64,000 nt of DNA from NCBI GenBank assembly GCA_029204225.1, contig MU832244.1, forward strand, positions 16,976 to 80,975, given 5' to 3'. Below, in pieces: positions 32,060-41,410 of the stretch. Origin of the DNA: Diphasiastrum complanatum. Its lineage: Eukaryota; Streptophyta; Lycopodiopsida; Lycopodiales; Lycopodiaceae. The notes below the pieces were generated by a model. The model searched no databases, was not told the DNA's origin, and saw nothing but the letters and a program-made list of their open reading frames with translations. Both the position numbers and the translations under genes were made by a program. The first letter of the stretch is position 1, and each line of letters opens with the position of its first letter.

Positions 32060-35000
32060 CAGAACCAAGGGGTGGAGAGGAAGATCCAAGAAGAAGAAGA
32101 AAGGGAGCTCCTTGATTGTTTTGAGAGAGAGAGAGAAGAATATTACAAGAATTGCTATTTACTTTCTTCCCTCATTATGCGAGCACCCAAGTAGTCCTAC
32201 AAAGCTCATATTCCAAACTAACTTGCTCATTGTTGAAGAGAAAGCCCATTGTTCTAATGATGGTATTATCCTATTGGGCACTTGGCGTGCCTTGTATGTA
32301 AATCCAATGTAAATAGAATAAATAAATGTGGGGGCTCTAGCACCTTGCATATGTAAGTCCAACCCAATGAGCACCTAAGTTGAAAGTTAGAAATAAAAGG
32401 ACTTAGGGCCATAGAATTAAGTTAAACTAGTCAGAGGCCTAAGTTAGAATCAAAAGTCAAGTTAGAATTAAAAAGCTAAGGTTGGCAAGGGGGTGAGAGG
32501 CATGAAACATGTGAGTGCCTCCCTTGCTAATTTGGTACCATAAAATTAAGTTGAAGGGCTTGGATTAGTATCATCTTGCAATCAGCCAATAGGAATAGAG
32601 GGGCAATGCCTTCCCAAGAATAGAGGCGCTCCCATTGTACTCCATTTCCATGTTCAATGAGGAGGAGGAGACTACCGATTTGCGATTAGAGCATCTTTCC
32701 TTTCTTGCCTTCCATCTTCCTTGCTTTTGCTTACATAAATAGTGGTATAACTTGTGTTTGAAAAACGTTACGAAAGCACAGGAAAAAAAAAAACTTATTT
32801 TTTTTTACAGCCATTGGAACTCGAGTAAGAGATGCACAACCTAGAAGCAATAGTACTTTTCAGAAAAACCTTATTTTTTTTTTTTCACAACCATTGGATC
32901 CGAGTAGGAGATGCACAAGAAGCAATAGTAATTCTATTGTACGCAACGCATCTATCCAAGTTAGTGACTTTCTGTCATGCCTTCTCAATGATACTGATAC
33001 CTACAACTTACATGTTAAAAACCTAGAGTGTTGAGGAGGGAGTGCTAGCAAGAGAGGAAATCAAACCTCATGAGGATCACGTTCCATCACTTTGAAGTTT
33101 GGAAATTAGATCTTCAATTACCAGTAATTGCTCGTTACATATGTGTTAAAGAACACAGCACCTTGTTTGATGTGCACCAAGGTAATACTCGATAGAAGGC
33201 ATCCCAACAAGACTTAAAGACCTATCAAAAAAATGTCTCAAGTGCATGTTATTCAACGCTTTGCGTAATCGAAATATATAATTAATTTAGTATTCCTAAC
33301 ACCTAAAATCCATCATTGTTTTTTGAACTTTCCAACCGTCTTATTTTTCTAAGACACCCAAAAAAGTTTACAAAAAAAAAATCTATACTTTCCAAAATTT
33401 TAGGTTGGTTCAGAATATATATATAATAATAATATCAGACATGAGGGTCCGGGCCGGACGCGGGGTCGGACGCGTCCATATTTTTTTTATTTTTTTTGGC
33501 CAAATAACTCTAAAAAAATCAAAAAAAAAAAATTTAAAAAAAAAGCGGACGCGTCTGGGGACCCGGACGCACCCCTAGCGCGTCGGCATCCGGACGCAGA
33601 CACGGACGCGTGTTCGGACGCAGGGTCTGCTTCCTTAAATATATATATAGTATATTATGAAAGGCTTTATGAGAAACGCTTTTCGTTCTCCAGAAACTCG
33701 TTTCTGAGAAACTACGATACATATATATCATAGTTGCACAGAAACTCGTGTTTGGAGAACAACGTTTCTAGAAAAGCGTTTCTCATAAACTCATTTCTGG
33801 ATTCAGAATCCCTGAAAAAAAAAACAAATATTAAAAATTCAATAGGGATTGATAGAATCCAATAGGAATTGATGCACCCAAACTGGACCACATTGTACCC
33901 GACACATTCGACAACCAACATAAATGTATTGCCCTTAATTAATGCTTTAATTTGATACCCATATTGTCCACAAAAAAATTTTAAAAATAATTCAAAAAAC
34001 GTTTTTAAGAGACGTTGTCCCAAAGCAGAAACATGTTTTAGAAACGCGTTTCTGGATGCGTTTCTAGAAACACGCTGCAACTATGATACTATCGTAGTTC
34101 CAATGAATGGTGGATGGTTCACCACGATTCTTGGAACCATACGGTTCTCAAAGTTTGGTTCCAAGAACCGTGGTAATTAAATAATTAATTAATTTTTTTT
34201 TTTTTTACTTCCATGAGTGCCAACAACAATGAAATGAGGGCCCAAACAGTGCCATGAGTGCTAAAAACAGTGAGTGCCATGAGTGCCAAAAACAGTGAAA
34301 TGAGGGCCAAAACAGTGAGTGCCAAAAATCAGTGAATGCCAAAAACAGTGAGTGCCATGAGTGCCAAAAACAGTATTGAAATGAGTGCCAAAAACTGTGA
34401 AATGAGGACCAAAAACAGTGAAATAAGGGCCAAAAATCCGTGGGAGGGGTTTTGGGGGAAAAGCGCATCCTGGGGCACGTCCCCGGACGCGGACGTGCCA
34501 GGGGCGCGTCCGGGGTGGAATTTTTTTTTTTTTTCAAAAAAAAAAACTCAAGGCCCCTCCCTGCTAGCTCCCACATGCCCAAAAATAATAAAAAATTATC
34601 TTCCTCCCCCGACCCCCCTCCCCCGGAATTAATTATCAGGGGTATTTGGCACAAATCCCCCAAGAAGACCTCTCTCGGTTCCATAAGCCTCCTGTACTTC
34701 GCTATTCCACAGAACCTCGATCTTACGGTGTGTTAATGCTCTGTTTTGCATGATCTTGCTGGCACGAAATTGATTCCTCCGATGAATAATGTAAACCTTG
34801 GATCCGTACTTTGTTAAAAAAGTGGCTTCCTCCATGGCTGAATCTCCACCCCCAATCACAGCCAGGGGCTTGCCTCTGAAGATCGGAGCAGCCCCATCAC
34901 AGACGGCACATGTAGATATACCCTTGTTCCAAAACCCACCTATCTCCCCGTAACCTGGAAAGTTGGGCCTCTTTGCAACGGCACCAGTGGCCACAATCAC

Positions 35001-38000
35001 AGTGTCTGCCTTTACCTGGTGAGTTGGCCACCAGCAGCAATGCCATTTGCCATCCATCCTTCAAAGAGCAGAGGCTGCAGCTCGGCTTTGGAAGCGTAGA
35101 TTGCCGCAGTGTGATCAGCGGGTCCACAGCCCACTATGCAGACGGGAGTCTTGAGCTTATCCAAAGCAGCCAATGCATCCGTCTGCTGGCGTCCTGCATC
35201 CACCACATATCCAGAGGGCGAGCTGTGTCGGAGATGGTCATATTCCTCACAAAGCAGCGTCTATAGGCAATGGTGTAGCGGAGAGCAAGGCTCCTGAAGT
35301 AGGACATACATACGAAAGAAGCAAAATCCAGATCAATCAGAGAAAGCAACGCAATTCCTCGGCACTGCAGCAGCTGCTCACGCTGGAGCTAACGATAACG
35401 ATAGCGATGGCAGCGATGCTTGTTTGTAGGCGATCTCCCTCCCTTTCTTTTGTTAAGCCACTAAAAACATTTCAGAAAAAAAAATTGAGCGGGCAGCTGC
35501 CCAAGCATGACCGGGCAGCGTGAGCTGCCCAGAAACCACATTTCTTTTAGTATATAGAGATGAGACAGAAAAAGGTCCTTCGGTGTGCTTTTGATGGACC
35601 AGGTGGAATCGGTATTTTCAATTCTTATATCCTTAGCTTTCTACTAAGAGCTCTTAGCAAAAATGAAGACTTCTACTACATTCATCCCATACAAGCAAGG
35701 CTACTGACCCACTAGTGTATGTTCTTTGGGCCTAGCATTAAGAAGTGATGAATGAAAGTTTGTAAGGCCAATCAAAGTGAAGCATGCCTTAGAAGTTAGT
35801 GCTTTTGGTTGAAGCTTTCAAAATGATGGTATGGAGTCTATGAACCACGATTTTTGTAAAGCAAGAATAAACAACATCTCAAATAACCAAATCAAATGGA
35901 TAAGTTTGCTACACATTCATGGTTGAGGGAGTTTAAACTATCGTAGCCAAGATAATTTGTCAATTGAAGTGCTATTTTTATAGTACTATATAGCTTCAAG
36001 ACTCCCACCCCCAGGCAGCCCTTTCATAATGGTAAAGGGCTACATGTAGTCAACATTGCATGCATCTTAGAGAATTTGGAATGCTTGAATCCATGCTAAT
36101 CAACTAGTACATAGTAATATGGTACAAGTTTTTGTAAAACATGTAAACCAAGACCAAGCGAATCTTAAACAATTGAGATAATATCATGGAAAATAAAATA
36201 AGTAGCACACCTTCTTTTACAGCATCGTAAGAACCCATGAATGCTCCAAAAGTCACTCCTGCCTACATTGAATCGCGGCCTTAAAAGCATTAACCACTTG
36301 CTACCCCATGCATTAAAAAATGAGACAATGGAGAAAAAGCAGAAAAGCACAACCATTCACATATATGGTGAAAGAGGGAGAAGTCAGGTCTAACGTGAGA
36401 ATGTAATATCCACAACAATTCTCAAGTAACAAACATATCAATGAAATGATATTTGAGTACTATGAAGGACCAACACATGATAAGACCACCAATAGGAGTT
36501 CACAAAAAAAAAGAAATTCTTGACTTTACCAAATGGCTGCAAGATTTTGTGATACTCGCCACTTCAAGTCTACTACCAAGTACTGGCCACATGGCCATTT
36601 TTCACCTATGATCAGGAGGGAACCAACCCATCCTCCAAGTGCACATATTGTTTCATATACCTTGATGCATGAAGAATCTATTCTTGAAGTCACTATTCTT
36701 AAAATCAACTGTTTATTTAAATAATCGAACTTGAATCTAATGTCAAATCATTTTTTGAACCAAGCCTTGCTTCCCATGAATATTTAAACAAACAAATTGT
36801 TATTTTTGGATGTTGATAGTGAAATTGTTAAGAATACGATTCATTGAAAATTTATCCAAAAACTTTGAGAGAGGTCATTTGAAGTTTAAAGTACTTAAAA
36901 TAGTAAGCCAAGTAAGATCGGAGAATCATGGCAACTCGATGAATAATAATTCCTTGGAGAATTTTACCAATAGTCATTTCACACCATTCTTTCTTCTTTA
37001 ACTAAAATTTTCAAACTAAATGCCAATCTTCTCATTATGCATCAAATTCAAATATCCACTTAGCACCATGTAAAACCTAACAATGATCTCTTGACTACTA
37101 CCATGGGCTTGAATACGTTTTCAACTATCTTTTACCTTTTATAGCATAATATAATTATGACCGCAATGCATGTACTACTAGCAACAAGTTTGAGCCAAGA
37201 TGATGTCAAAGCAAATACAAAAAGTGTTTATGTATAAGCCCTACACATAGCTAACCTTCTTGCTATCATATAATCGTTTGAAATTTGGAGCTTTTAAATT
37301 GCAAATCACTACCTGGTTTTCCGCTTTGTAAATGTGAATGTGATTGTGGTTTTACTCACTACTACATAAAGTCAAGAAATTTTCTAGTGATAATGGATTG
37401 TAAAGTGATGAACAGGTAGGTCAAATTTTGATTTTCATGATTCAATATGATCAATAGATGTGCAAAAAAATTCTCAAACTTGAAAGCATGAGATTGGAGG
37501 TAAGAATCAAGAAATCTCCTAACTCAAAATCGATCCCAATCAGCATTTAATACGAAGATTAGATGTTGTTGAGATGGCACCTTTAGTCCAAGGTAAGCTG
37601 CATGTTGTGATTGGATGATGGGTTAGATACCATTGAACATTTGCGGTTCCATCAAGCAAAACAAAGGCCAGAAGGGAACCCCTAGGGTCCAAGATTTGGA
37701 CCAAGTCTCACTCTTGAGGAGCCTCTATTGGCACAAAAGTTACTTTGTATTGAGATTGGCAAAGCGATTGAATTTCTTTTTACTTTGGTAGAGGAGTTGA
37801 ATGTTGGTTTATTTGGAAAAAGCTCCTTGAATTGGAATTGCTGGTTTTCGGTTTGTTAGTGAAGGGCTTCTCCATTGTTGTGAGATGATGTTTCCCATTT
37901 TATTATATTGCCATTAAATATGCTGTTTTTTGGGCTTAAAACAGGAAACATAACTTGCAACTTCTTGCTTTAATATTGTAAACCGTTCAATAACAGTATT

Positions 38001-39203
38001 AATGTAACATATACTGTTATGTTTCAGTATTGAATCCTAGAAAAGGCATAGTTTTTCAGTTTTAAAACCAGGTTTTATGCACGTTCGGTAGATGCAAAAC
38101 TCTGAAGTGGGTGTTTTTGAATCCTTAAGAAACCAAACAAAGTCTCAAAACTCGTTAGCTGCAAATCATAGGATTCTAGCAATACTTACTACTAGTTTCT
38201 ATCCTTTTATTAAAAGGGGTTAGTGGATTCATCAAAGCGTAAACCTGCTAAAACATGTTATAAGACAAATGGTTGGTTCTATGGTAACACAAAACTACTT
38301 CCTTTTATGCTAAGGTTTCCACTATTCTGGTTCAAGAAGATGTTTAAGCCAACCAAGCCAACTCTGTAAGGCATGTAAGGGAATCCCTTAGATCCAAAAA
38401 AATTCGGCAAGGAATTTCAATAGTGGTTGTTTATGTTGATGATCTCATCATCATAAGGAGTAATAATGACCTTATAATCAGCTCAAAAAACGTTTGAAGG
38501 GTGATTTTGAGATGACTGACCTCATTTACTCCAATATTTTCTTGGCATAAAAGTTTAGCTCACCTTTTCAAAATTGGCCTCCTCAGAAATGGAAGAGTCA
38601 GCGGCTCAGGTGGTTCAATATTAGATTCTCTGGAAAGAATCAGCTTATTTTTTCAAGCCAAATTTTTACCAAAAGAATTTGAAGAAAATCTAGACAATAG
38701 TGATTTGTGTTGTATTTCACATTATTCAGTTCTTATAATACTTTTGTTATAAATAATGGTCACTAAAATGCCCACTGGCAAATGCCAACTCCTGATTGCA
38801 CGCAATAATCAATTACGCAAAGCTCAAACGGCTGTTTTTATAGATGAAAAGCAGTAAACTAGGGAAGAAACACCCTACTTGACACTAATCAGGCCTGTCA
38901 GGGAAAAGGCCCTATTCTTTCACGGCTGACATGGGTCCTACCCTTTCGAAAACTTCAGAAAAGCAACAAAATATATAGTGCTTCAAATTATTGTGAAAGC
39001 TCAGCTAAGCAGACTCTTCCTCTTGATTACTGCTTCCAATGAGCACAGATAGTGTTTAGTATTTGAATGCATTTCCATTGATGATTAGAGGCATTTTGAC
39101 GTGGGTTTTAGGGACGTACCATGCCCATGCGCACGAACGCATCCACAGCTCGCGACACACAGGGCGGGCCAGCATCGTAAACTGGGAGTCGTGCAGCAGG
39201 CAT
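24302..39203 (-). CDS. OEP16: OEP16-like outer envelope channel (Tim17/PRAT family), 6 exons
   Basis: Six exons: 39203-39120, 36262-36211, 30486-30455, 30186-30153, 26068-26001, 24460-24302. All introns are GT-AG and phases match (0, 1, 0, 1, 0), giving 142 residues from [13 protein letters not shown] to QYPPTGL. Order: [12 protein letters not shown], a glycine-rich first membrane segment [40 protein letters not shown], the family signature [15 protein letters not shown], then [15 protein letters not shown] and a last hydrophobic stretch. The four-helix Tim17/Tim22/Tim23/OEP16 plan and the FVAKS..GLEA.R.K.DWVNA wording point to plastid outer-envelope OEP16, nearest OEP16-4 from memory. Family members form cation and amino-acid-selective pores. 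Exons of 32 and 34 nt are unusually small. No defect is seen; probably functional. Introns hold most repeats between 24.5 and 39 kb. Confidence 0.87.
26314..26340 (+). mobile_element. MITE left-terminus remnant
   Basis: CATAGTTGCCCATTCCGGAG matches the left terminus of the 27736 element (CTTAGTTGCCCATTCCGGAA) almost base for base. No right end is identifiable nearby, so it is a truncated copy. Confidence 0.5.
26584..27211. mobile_element. hAT-type MITE with 8-bp TSD ATTCAGTC
   Basis: Terminal inverted repeats CAGAGTTGCA and TGCAACTCTG are flanked on both sides by ATTCAGTC (26576-26583 and 27212-27219), a perfect 8-bp target-site duplication as made by hAT transposases. The 628-bp element has subterminal repeats built on GATCC/GGATC and GTTCCAGATC, then long T or A tracts, and a core containing AATCTGATACCCATATTG. 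It has no coding capacity. It lies in intron 4 of the OEP16-like gene. Confidence 0.88.
27693..27727. mobile_element. Outer MITE end interrupted by the 27736 element
   Basis: GAAGCCTGTTCTGACCCAG and a palindromic CATTCCAGAAC precede the insertion point. After the 27736-29259 element is removed, sequence resumes with AATGGACACTATG and then GGTCAGAATGGGCTTGTAAG (about 29294-29313), which is the inverse of the left end. An older MITE therefore seems to have been the target. No clean target-site duplication for it was found. Confidence 0.45.
27934..28738. mobile_element. Nested hAT-type MITE with 8-bp TSD ATCGGGAT
   Basis: Terminal inverted repeats CATAGTTGCA and TGCAACTATG are bounded by ATCGGGAT on both sides (27926-27933, 28739-28746). 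The subterminal repeats are built on GAATCGCGATTC and AATCG. The core near the left has CAATATGGGTATCAGAT, the inverse of the core in the 26584 and 33729 elements. It carries a GC-rich block at 28226-28352. No protein coding. Confidence 0.9.
28226..28352. repeat. GC-rich island with C-tracts and inverted repeats
   Basis: Several runs of 6-7 C or G, a perfect inverted pair TGTCGCCGG / CCGGCGACA, and GGGGCGCTGCCCC. Surrounding DNA is strongly AT-rich. The block may form G-quadruplex or hairpin structures. Open frames across it are proline/glycine artefacts. Confidence 0.8.
29315..30150. other. Intronic DNA, no gene seen
   Basis: Part of intron 4 of the OEP16-like gene. AT-rich, with no domain or clear repeat recognised. 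Confidence 0.45.
30636..30661. repeat. (GA)n microsatellite
   Basis: Thirteen GA units ending next to AGCTTTATT, which on the minus strand is an AATAAA-type polyadenylation signal for the LINE-like reading frame above it. Confidence 0.9.
30862..31805 (-). pseudogene. LINE-like ORF1 (coiled coil and RNA-binding-like), frameshifted
   Basis: The minus-strand start ATG at 31803 ([18 protein letters not shown]) is followed by a serine-rich tract, then a shift or small intron near 31680 into a proline-rich frame and the block from 31557. That block has a long coiled coil (residues about 35-85), then SWADVVKG, typical of LINE ORF1 proteins, and [19 protein letters not shown], an RNA-binding-like start. 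Near 31050 the frame shifts: an alternative frame continues as [20 protein letters not shown], which fits the family better. No ORF2 follows, so this is a truncated or non-autonomous retroelement inside intron 2 of the OEP16-like gene. A host-derived retrogene cannot be excluded. Confidence 0.5.
32005..32055. repeat. (GA)n microsatellite
   Basis: About 25 GA units. On the minus strand it is a CT-rich leader about 200 bp before the ATG of the LINE-like frame. Confidence 0.95.
32100..33430. other. Intronic DNA with a 70-bp tandem duplication
   Basis: Within intron 2 of the OEP16-like gene. At 32794-32868 and 32869-32932 the block CTTATTTTTTTT..CATTGGA..CGAGTA.GAGATGCACAA..AGAAGCAATAGTA is repeated. 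Otherwise AT-rich with no gene. Confidence 0.6.
33440..33625. mobile_element. MITE-like element with GGACGCGTCC subterminal arrays
   Basis: GGACGCG/CGCGTCC occurs about nine times in two clusters (33455-33477 and 33545-33620) separated by T and A tracts. The left part begins CAGACATGAGGGTCCG and the right ends CGGACGCAGGGTCTG, a rough inverted repeat. The architecture matches the hAT MITEs nearby but no target-site duplication was found. A further cluster of the same motif is at 34465-34512. Confidence 0.5.
33729..34085. mobile_element. hAT-type MITE with GTTTCTAGAAAC subterminal palindromes
   Basis: Ends CATAGTTGCA and TGCAACTATG are the same termini as the 27934 element. Subterminal repeats are GTTTCT/AGAAAC palindromes. 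The core has AATTTGATACCCATATTG, then an A tract. Length 357 bp. Flanks (ATATATAT and ATACTATC) do not match, so the target-site duplication is lost or altered by the adjacent AT repeat. Confidence 0.75.
34110..34200. repeat. Foldback ACCACGGTTCTTGGAACC-type palindrome
   Basis: ACCACGATTCTTGGAACCA and TGGTTCCAAGAACCGTGGT form an inverted pair of about 19 bp around a 15-nt loop, followed by an AT tract. It is preceded by TATCGTAGTTCC, the inverse of GAAACTACGATA at 33710. Probably one end of another member of the MITE group. Confidence 0.6.
34208..34436. repeat. Minisatellite, GAGTGCCAAAAACAGT unit
   Basis: About twelve degenerate units combining GAGTGCC, ATGAG and AAAAACAGTG. Both-strand open frames here show the repeated translation and are not genes. 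Confidence 0.85.
34640..35206 (-). pseudogene. NADPH-dependent thioredoxin reductase pseudogene
   Basis: The first part reads [20 protein letters not shown], then [20 protein letters not shown] (FAD-binding start of plant NTRA/NTRB). The second reads [35 protein letters not shown] with the redox-active Cxx[34 protein letters not shown] and [14 protein letters not shown]. Between them about 55 family residues (the DVENFPGFP region) are missing. The junction reads ACCAG|GTAAAGGCAG|ACACTG, an intron donor joined to an acceptor with almost nothing between. After LLGGF the C-terminal third is absent. It lies in intron 2 of the OEP16-like gene in the same direction. It is a genomic (not cDNA-derived) fragment with internal deletion. 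It cannot make an active enzyme. Confidence 0.85.
35350..36200. other. Intronic DNA, no gene seen
   Basis: AT-rich part of intron 2 of the OEP16-like gene; no recognised domain. Confidence 0.45.
36263..38390. other. Intron 1 of the OEP16-like gene, no gene seen
   Basis: AT-rich DNA with only short unsupported frames (36533-36724, 36810-37001). Confidence 0.45.
38400..38570 (+). pseudogene. Copia reverse transcriptase scrap
   Basis: The frame reads [20 protein letters not shown] with the copia YVDD catalytic motif, followed after a shift by [11 protein letters not shown] and a YFLGI-like end. Only about 55 residues remain, in intron 1 of the OEP16-like gene. Confidence 0.8.
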
Positions 39204-39539
39204 AGCAAGCAGATGCTCCTTTGAATCCTTTCTCTTCTCTTCTTCTCTTTTAGTTTTCCTTCTTTCCCTACCTATATGTCTAATGCTTTGCTCTTACTAA
39301 CACCTTCAAGGGTGGTTTAGGCTTGGTGTGGTGGCATGTATTAAGATTTTTAATACCGTAATGGGATACCTCTTGCATATTATGCCCATTTTCAAATAAT
39401 TTATAAAGCAGAAAATGCATGCGTTTTTTTTAAAGACAGATTTTGCTTCTTTTTTTTTGTCTATCTGTGCCCGTCCGTACGGATTTCGTACAGCTGCCAC
39501 GTGGCACATTTGTGTTGGTCAGTCAAAGTCAAACCTGTC

Positions 39540-39745
39540 TATTATGCTGCGTAATGTGCTTCTGAAAAAATTTTAAATATCCATTACGCAATGGAAGGAG
39601 CCGAGCAAAGGCCATTCTGCCCGGTTCGGCTTTCCAAAAAAATTTAGGCTCGGCCCCTCCGAGCCTCGCCCAAATTTTTTTGGAAATCCTTACCGGGCAA
39701 AATGGCTTCTGCCCAGCTCCTTCCATAATACATTATGCTTTTTTA
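39540..39745. mobile_element. Foldback element (39591-39726) inside a GCGTAATG-repeat host
   Basis: ATGGAAGGAGC..GAGCAAAGGCCATTCTGCC is mirrored by GGGCAAAATGGCTTCTGCC..GCTCCTTCCAT, giving a 136-bp near-palindrome centred on AGGCTCGGCCCCTCCGAGCC. The flanks carry GCGTAATG and CATTACGC inverted motifs, suggesting insertion into another MITE-like repeat. Confidence 0.75.
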
Positions 39746-40345
39746 AAAGAATTGATACCAAGTTGGGTATAAATATAACCAGGTTTACAAATTGGTGGCT
39801 GGTATCAACTTGCGTGAGTATTGCAAGGGTGATACCAGCCGAGTATAAACCTAGGCATACGTATATAATTTCTTTTTAAAATTAGACTTTCTATCAAGGA
39901 TAATATGCATTTAATGAAAAGCATGACCTTTCTAAATGTAATATGCCTGTGATTTTAAAGGCCAATACCTTGTTGGTGCTCACCAATGTCTTTGGGAGAC
40001 CATGCATAAAATTTATCACACGAGTAAATTTCGGAAACCAATTAAGAATGGTTATTATATTCATACCATGTTAAAATCAAACTTTTTGCCGCTAATCCGG
40101 GTATCGATATGTGCATTGATGGGCTAAAACTAGCCCGAGTTGGGTATCGACCCTAGTATTACAAAATCATATACCGGTCGGGTATGTTCTATGATACCAA
40201 TGTTAATACCATTGTTGATACCACCCTGGCACCTATATACCCGCCGAACATTGGTGGCAACATGCATGCTAACATGTCTACTGATCATTGGTCTAGAAGT
40301 GGGAACGTGCATGCTAACATGTCCACTAATCAATGGCCATCCAAA
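39746..40345. repeat. GGTATC/GGGTATA motif element and a 32-bp direct repeat
   Basis: GATACCA, GGTATCA and GGGTATA recur at 39750-39850 and 40093-40230 on both strands, the same two-cluster layout as the hAT MITEs. At 40259-40291 and 40308-40340 the block TGCATGCTAACATGTC followed by ACT.ATCA.TGG is repeated. Confidence 0.5.
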
Positions 40346-40698
40346 AGACGTGGGGTTTTAAGAGGCCCTTTGTTTTTTACACTACATTGAGGATACCCCC
40401 TACTTAGGGTGGTTTCACATGGAAGAGTCCAGGGCCATTTCAAAATTTGCACTTACCTCCCAATTTGAAAGCCCATATCATTCCATGCCATTCCATGTCA
40501 AAGGCCTTTATATTTGGAGGGCAAAGCATTTATTGTGTAAATTCAAATCAGATAGGGAATCTATGGTTTTTATTGAAGGGGAGAGCCATCACTTATCCGC
40601 CCAATACTTCAAGAGGCCCAAGGTACTCCCTTGGTAAGTTGAGTTATCCCAGGTTGGCACATTTCAATGCCACCTAGGTTGCCACCTAGAGGAGCATC

Positions 40699-40899
40699 TT
40701 GGATCAGTTGGACCTGTTGGATGAATCATCGAGTGTATCTCGTCTTGAACCCGAAAAGATCTTGGATACAAGAACTAAACGATTGAGAAATCGTATAGTT
40801 ACCGAGCATCTGGTTCGATGGAGGGGATGTATGGACGATGACGATTCCTGGGAGCATGAAGGAAGCTTAAGGAGGAACTTTCCCAATTTTAAGTTTTGA
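40699..40899 (+). pseudogene. Chromovirus chromodomain end
   Basis: LEPEKILDTRTKRLRNRIV..HLVRWRG....DSWE is the chromodomain at the end of chromoviral integrase. Stop at 40899, then a polypurine tract and LTR in correct order. Upstream integrase is missing or unrecognisable. Confidence 0.85.
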
Positions 40900-40915
40900 G
40901 GACATAACTTGAATA

Positions 40916-40927
40916 AGGGGGGAAGAA
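40916..40927 (+). other. Polypurine tract
   Basis: AAGGGGGGAAGAA ends directly before the LTR start TGTCATGCCC, as expected for plus-strand priming. Confidence 0.7.
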
Positions 40928-41400
40928 TGTCATGCCCATGACTGGTCTCGAGTAGCATGTCTACACCAGGGACCGGTAGACCAACAACCCGTAAGTTAAT
41001 TGTGACTATAAGGGAATTGGGGCCCTTATGTGTACATGGTCATAATTAATGGTTGTAGGCCTAAACACATGGTTGTGGAGTGGTATGGGTTTATCAGTGA
41101 GTCATTCATTAGGGAACTAGATGATGTGGCCCAGATAGGCTGCAGAGGTGTCCAGTGAGATGTCACAGTGCACTACTAGTGGTGCATGGGCCTTGGAGGG
41201 TATAAGTATACATGCTGGGCTCTCACTAGTGTAAGCTTGATTTTGTGATTAGTAGCTACATGCTGCTGGTGTAACTCCTCTTTCCATGACTCTGATTGAT
41301 CCATAGCTTGGGGGCTAGATCCATACGATCTAGGTTTGGTTGGGTTGGTTTAACCTCCACCGGTTCTCATGTGTTGTTGCTTTGTATGTTATGCTTAGAC
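40928..41400 (+). repeat. Chromovirus 3' LTR
   Basis: Begins TGTCATGCCCATGACTGG after the polypurine tract. Its first 109 bp recur, inverted, at 46140-46032 with few differences. The right end near 41400 is an estimate from where gypsy pol sequence starts. Confidence 0.7.
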
Positions 41401-41410
41401 TAGAATCCTG

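Noticed and set aside
31586-32312. Open frames with Ser-Leu or Glu-Arg runs
   Set aside because: Translation of the GA/CT microsatellite at 32005-32055.
33721-34093. 8-bp target duplication around the 33729-34085 MITE
   Set aside because: Flanks ATATATAT and ATACTATC do not match; the left flank is part of an AT repeat.
34205-34684. 159-codon frame with repeated HSFHCFWHS-type units
   Set aside because: It is the translation of a minisatellite; no start context and no family.
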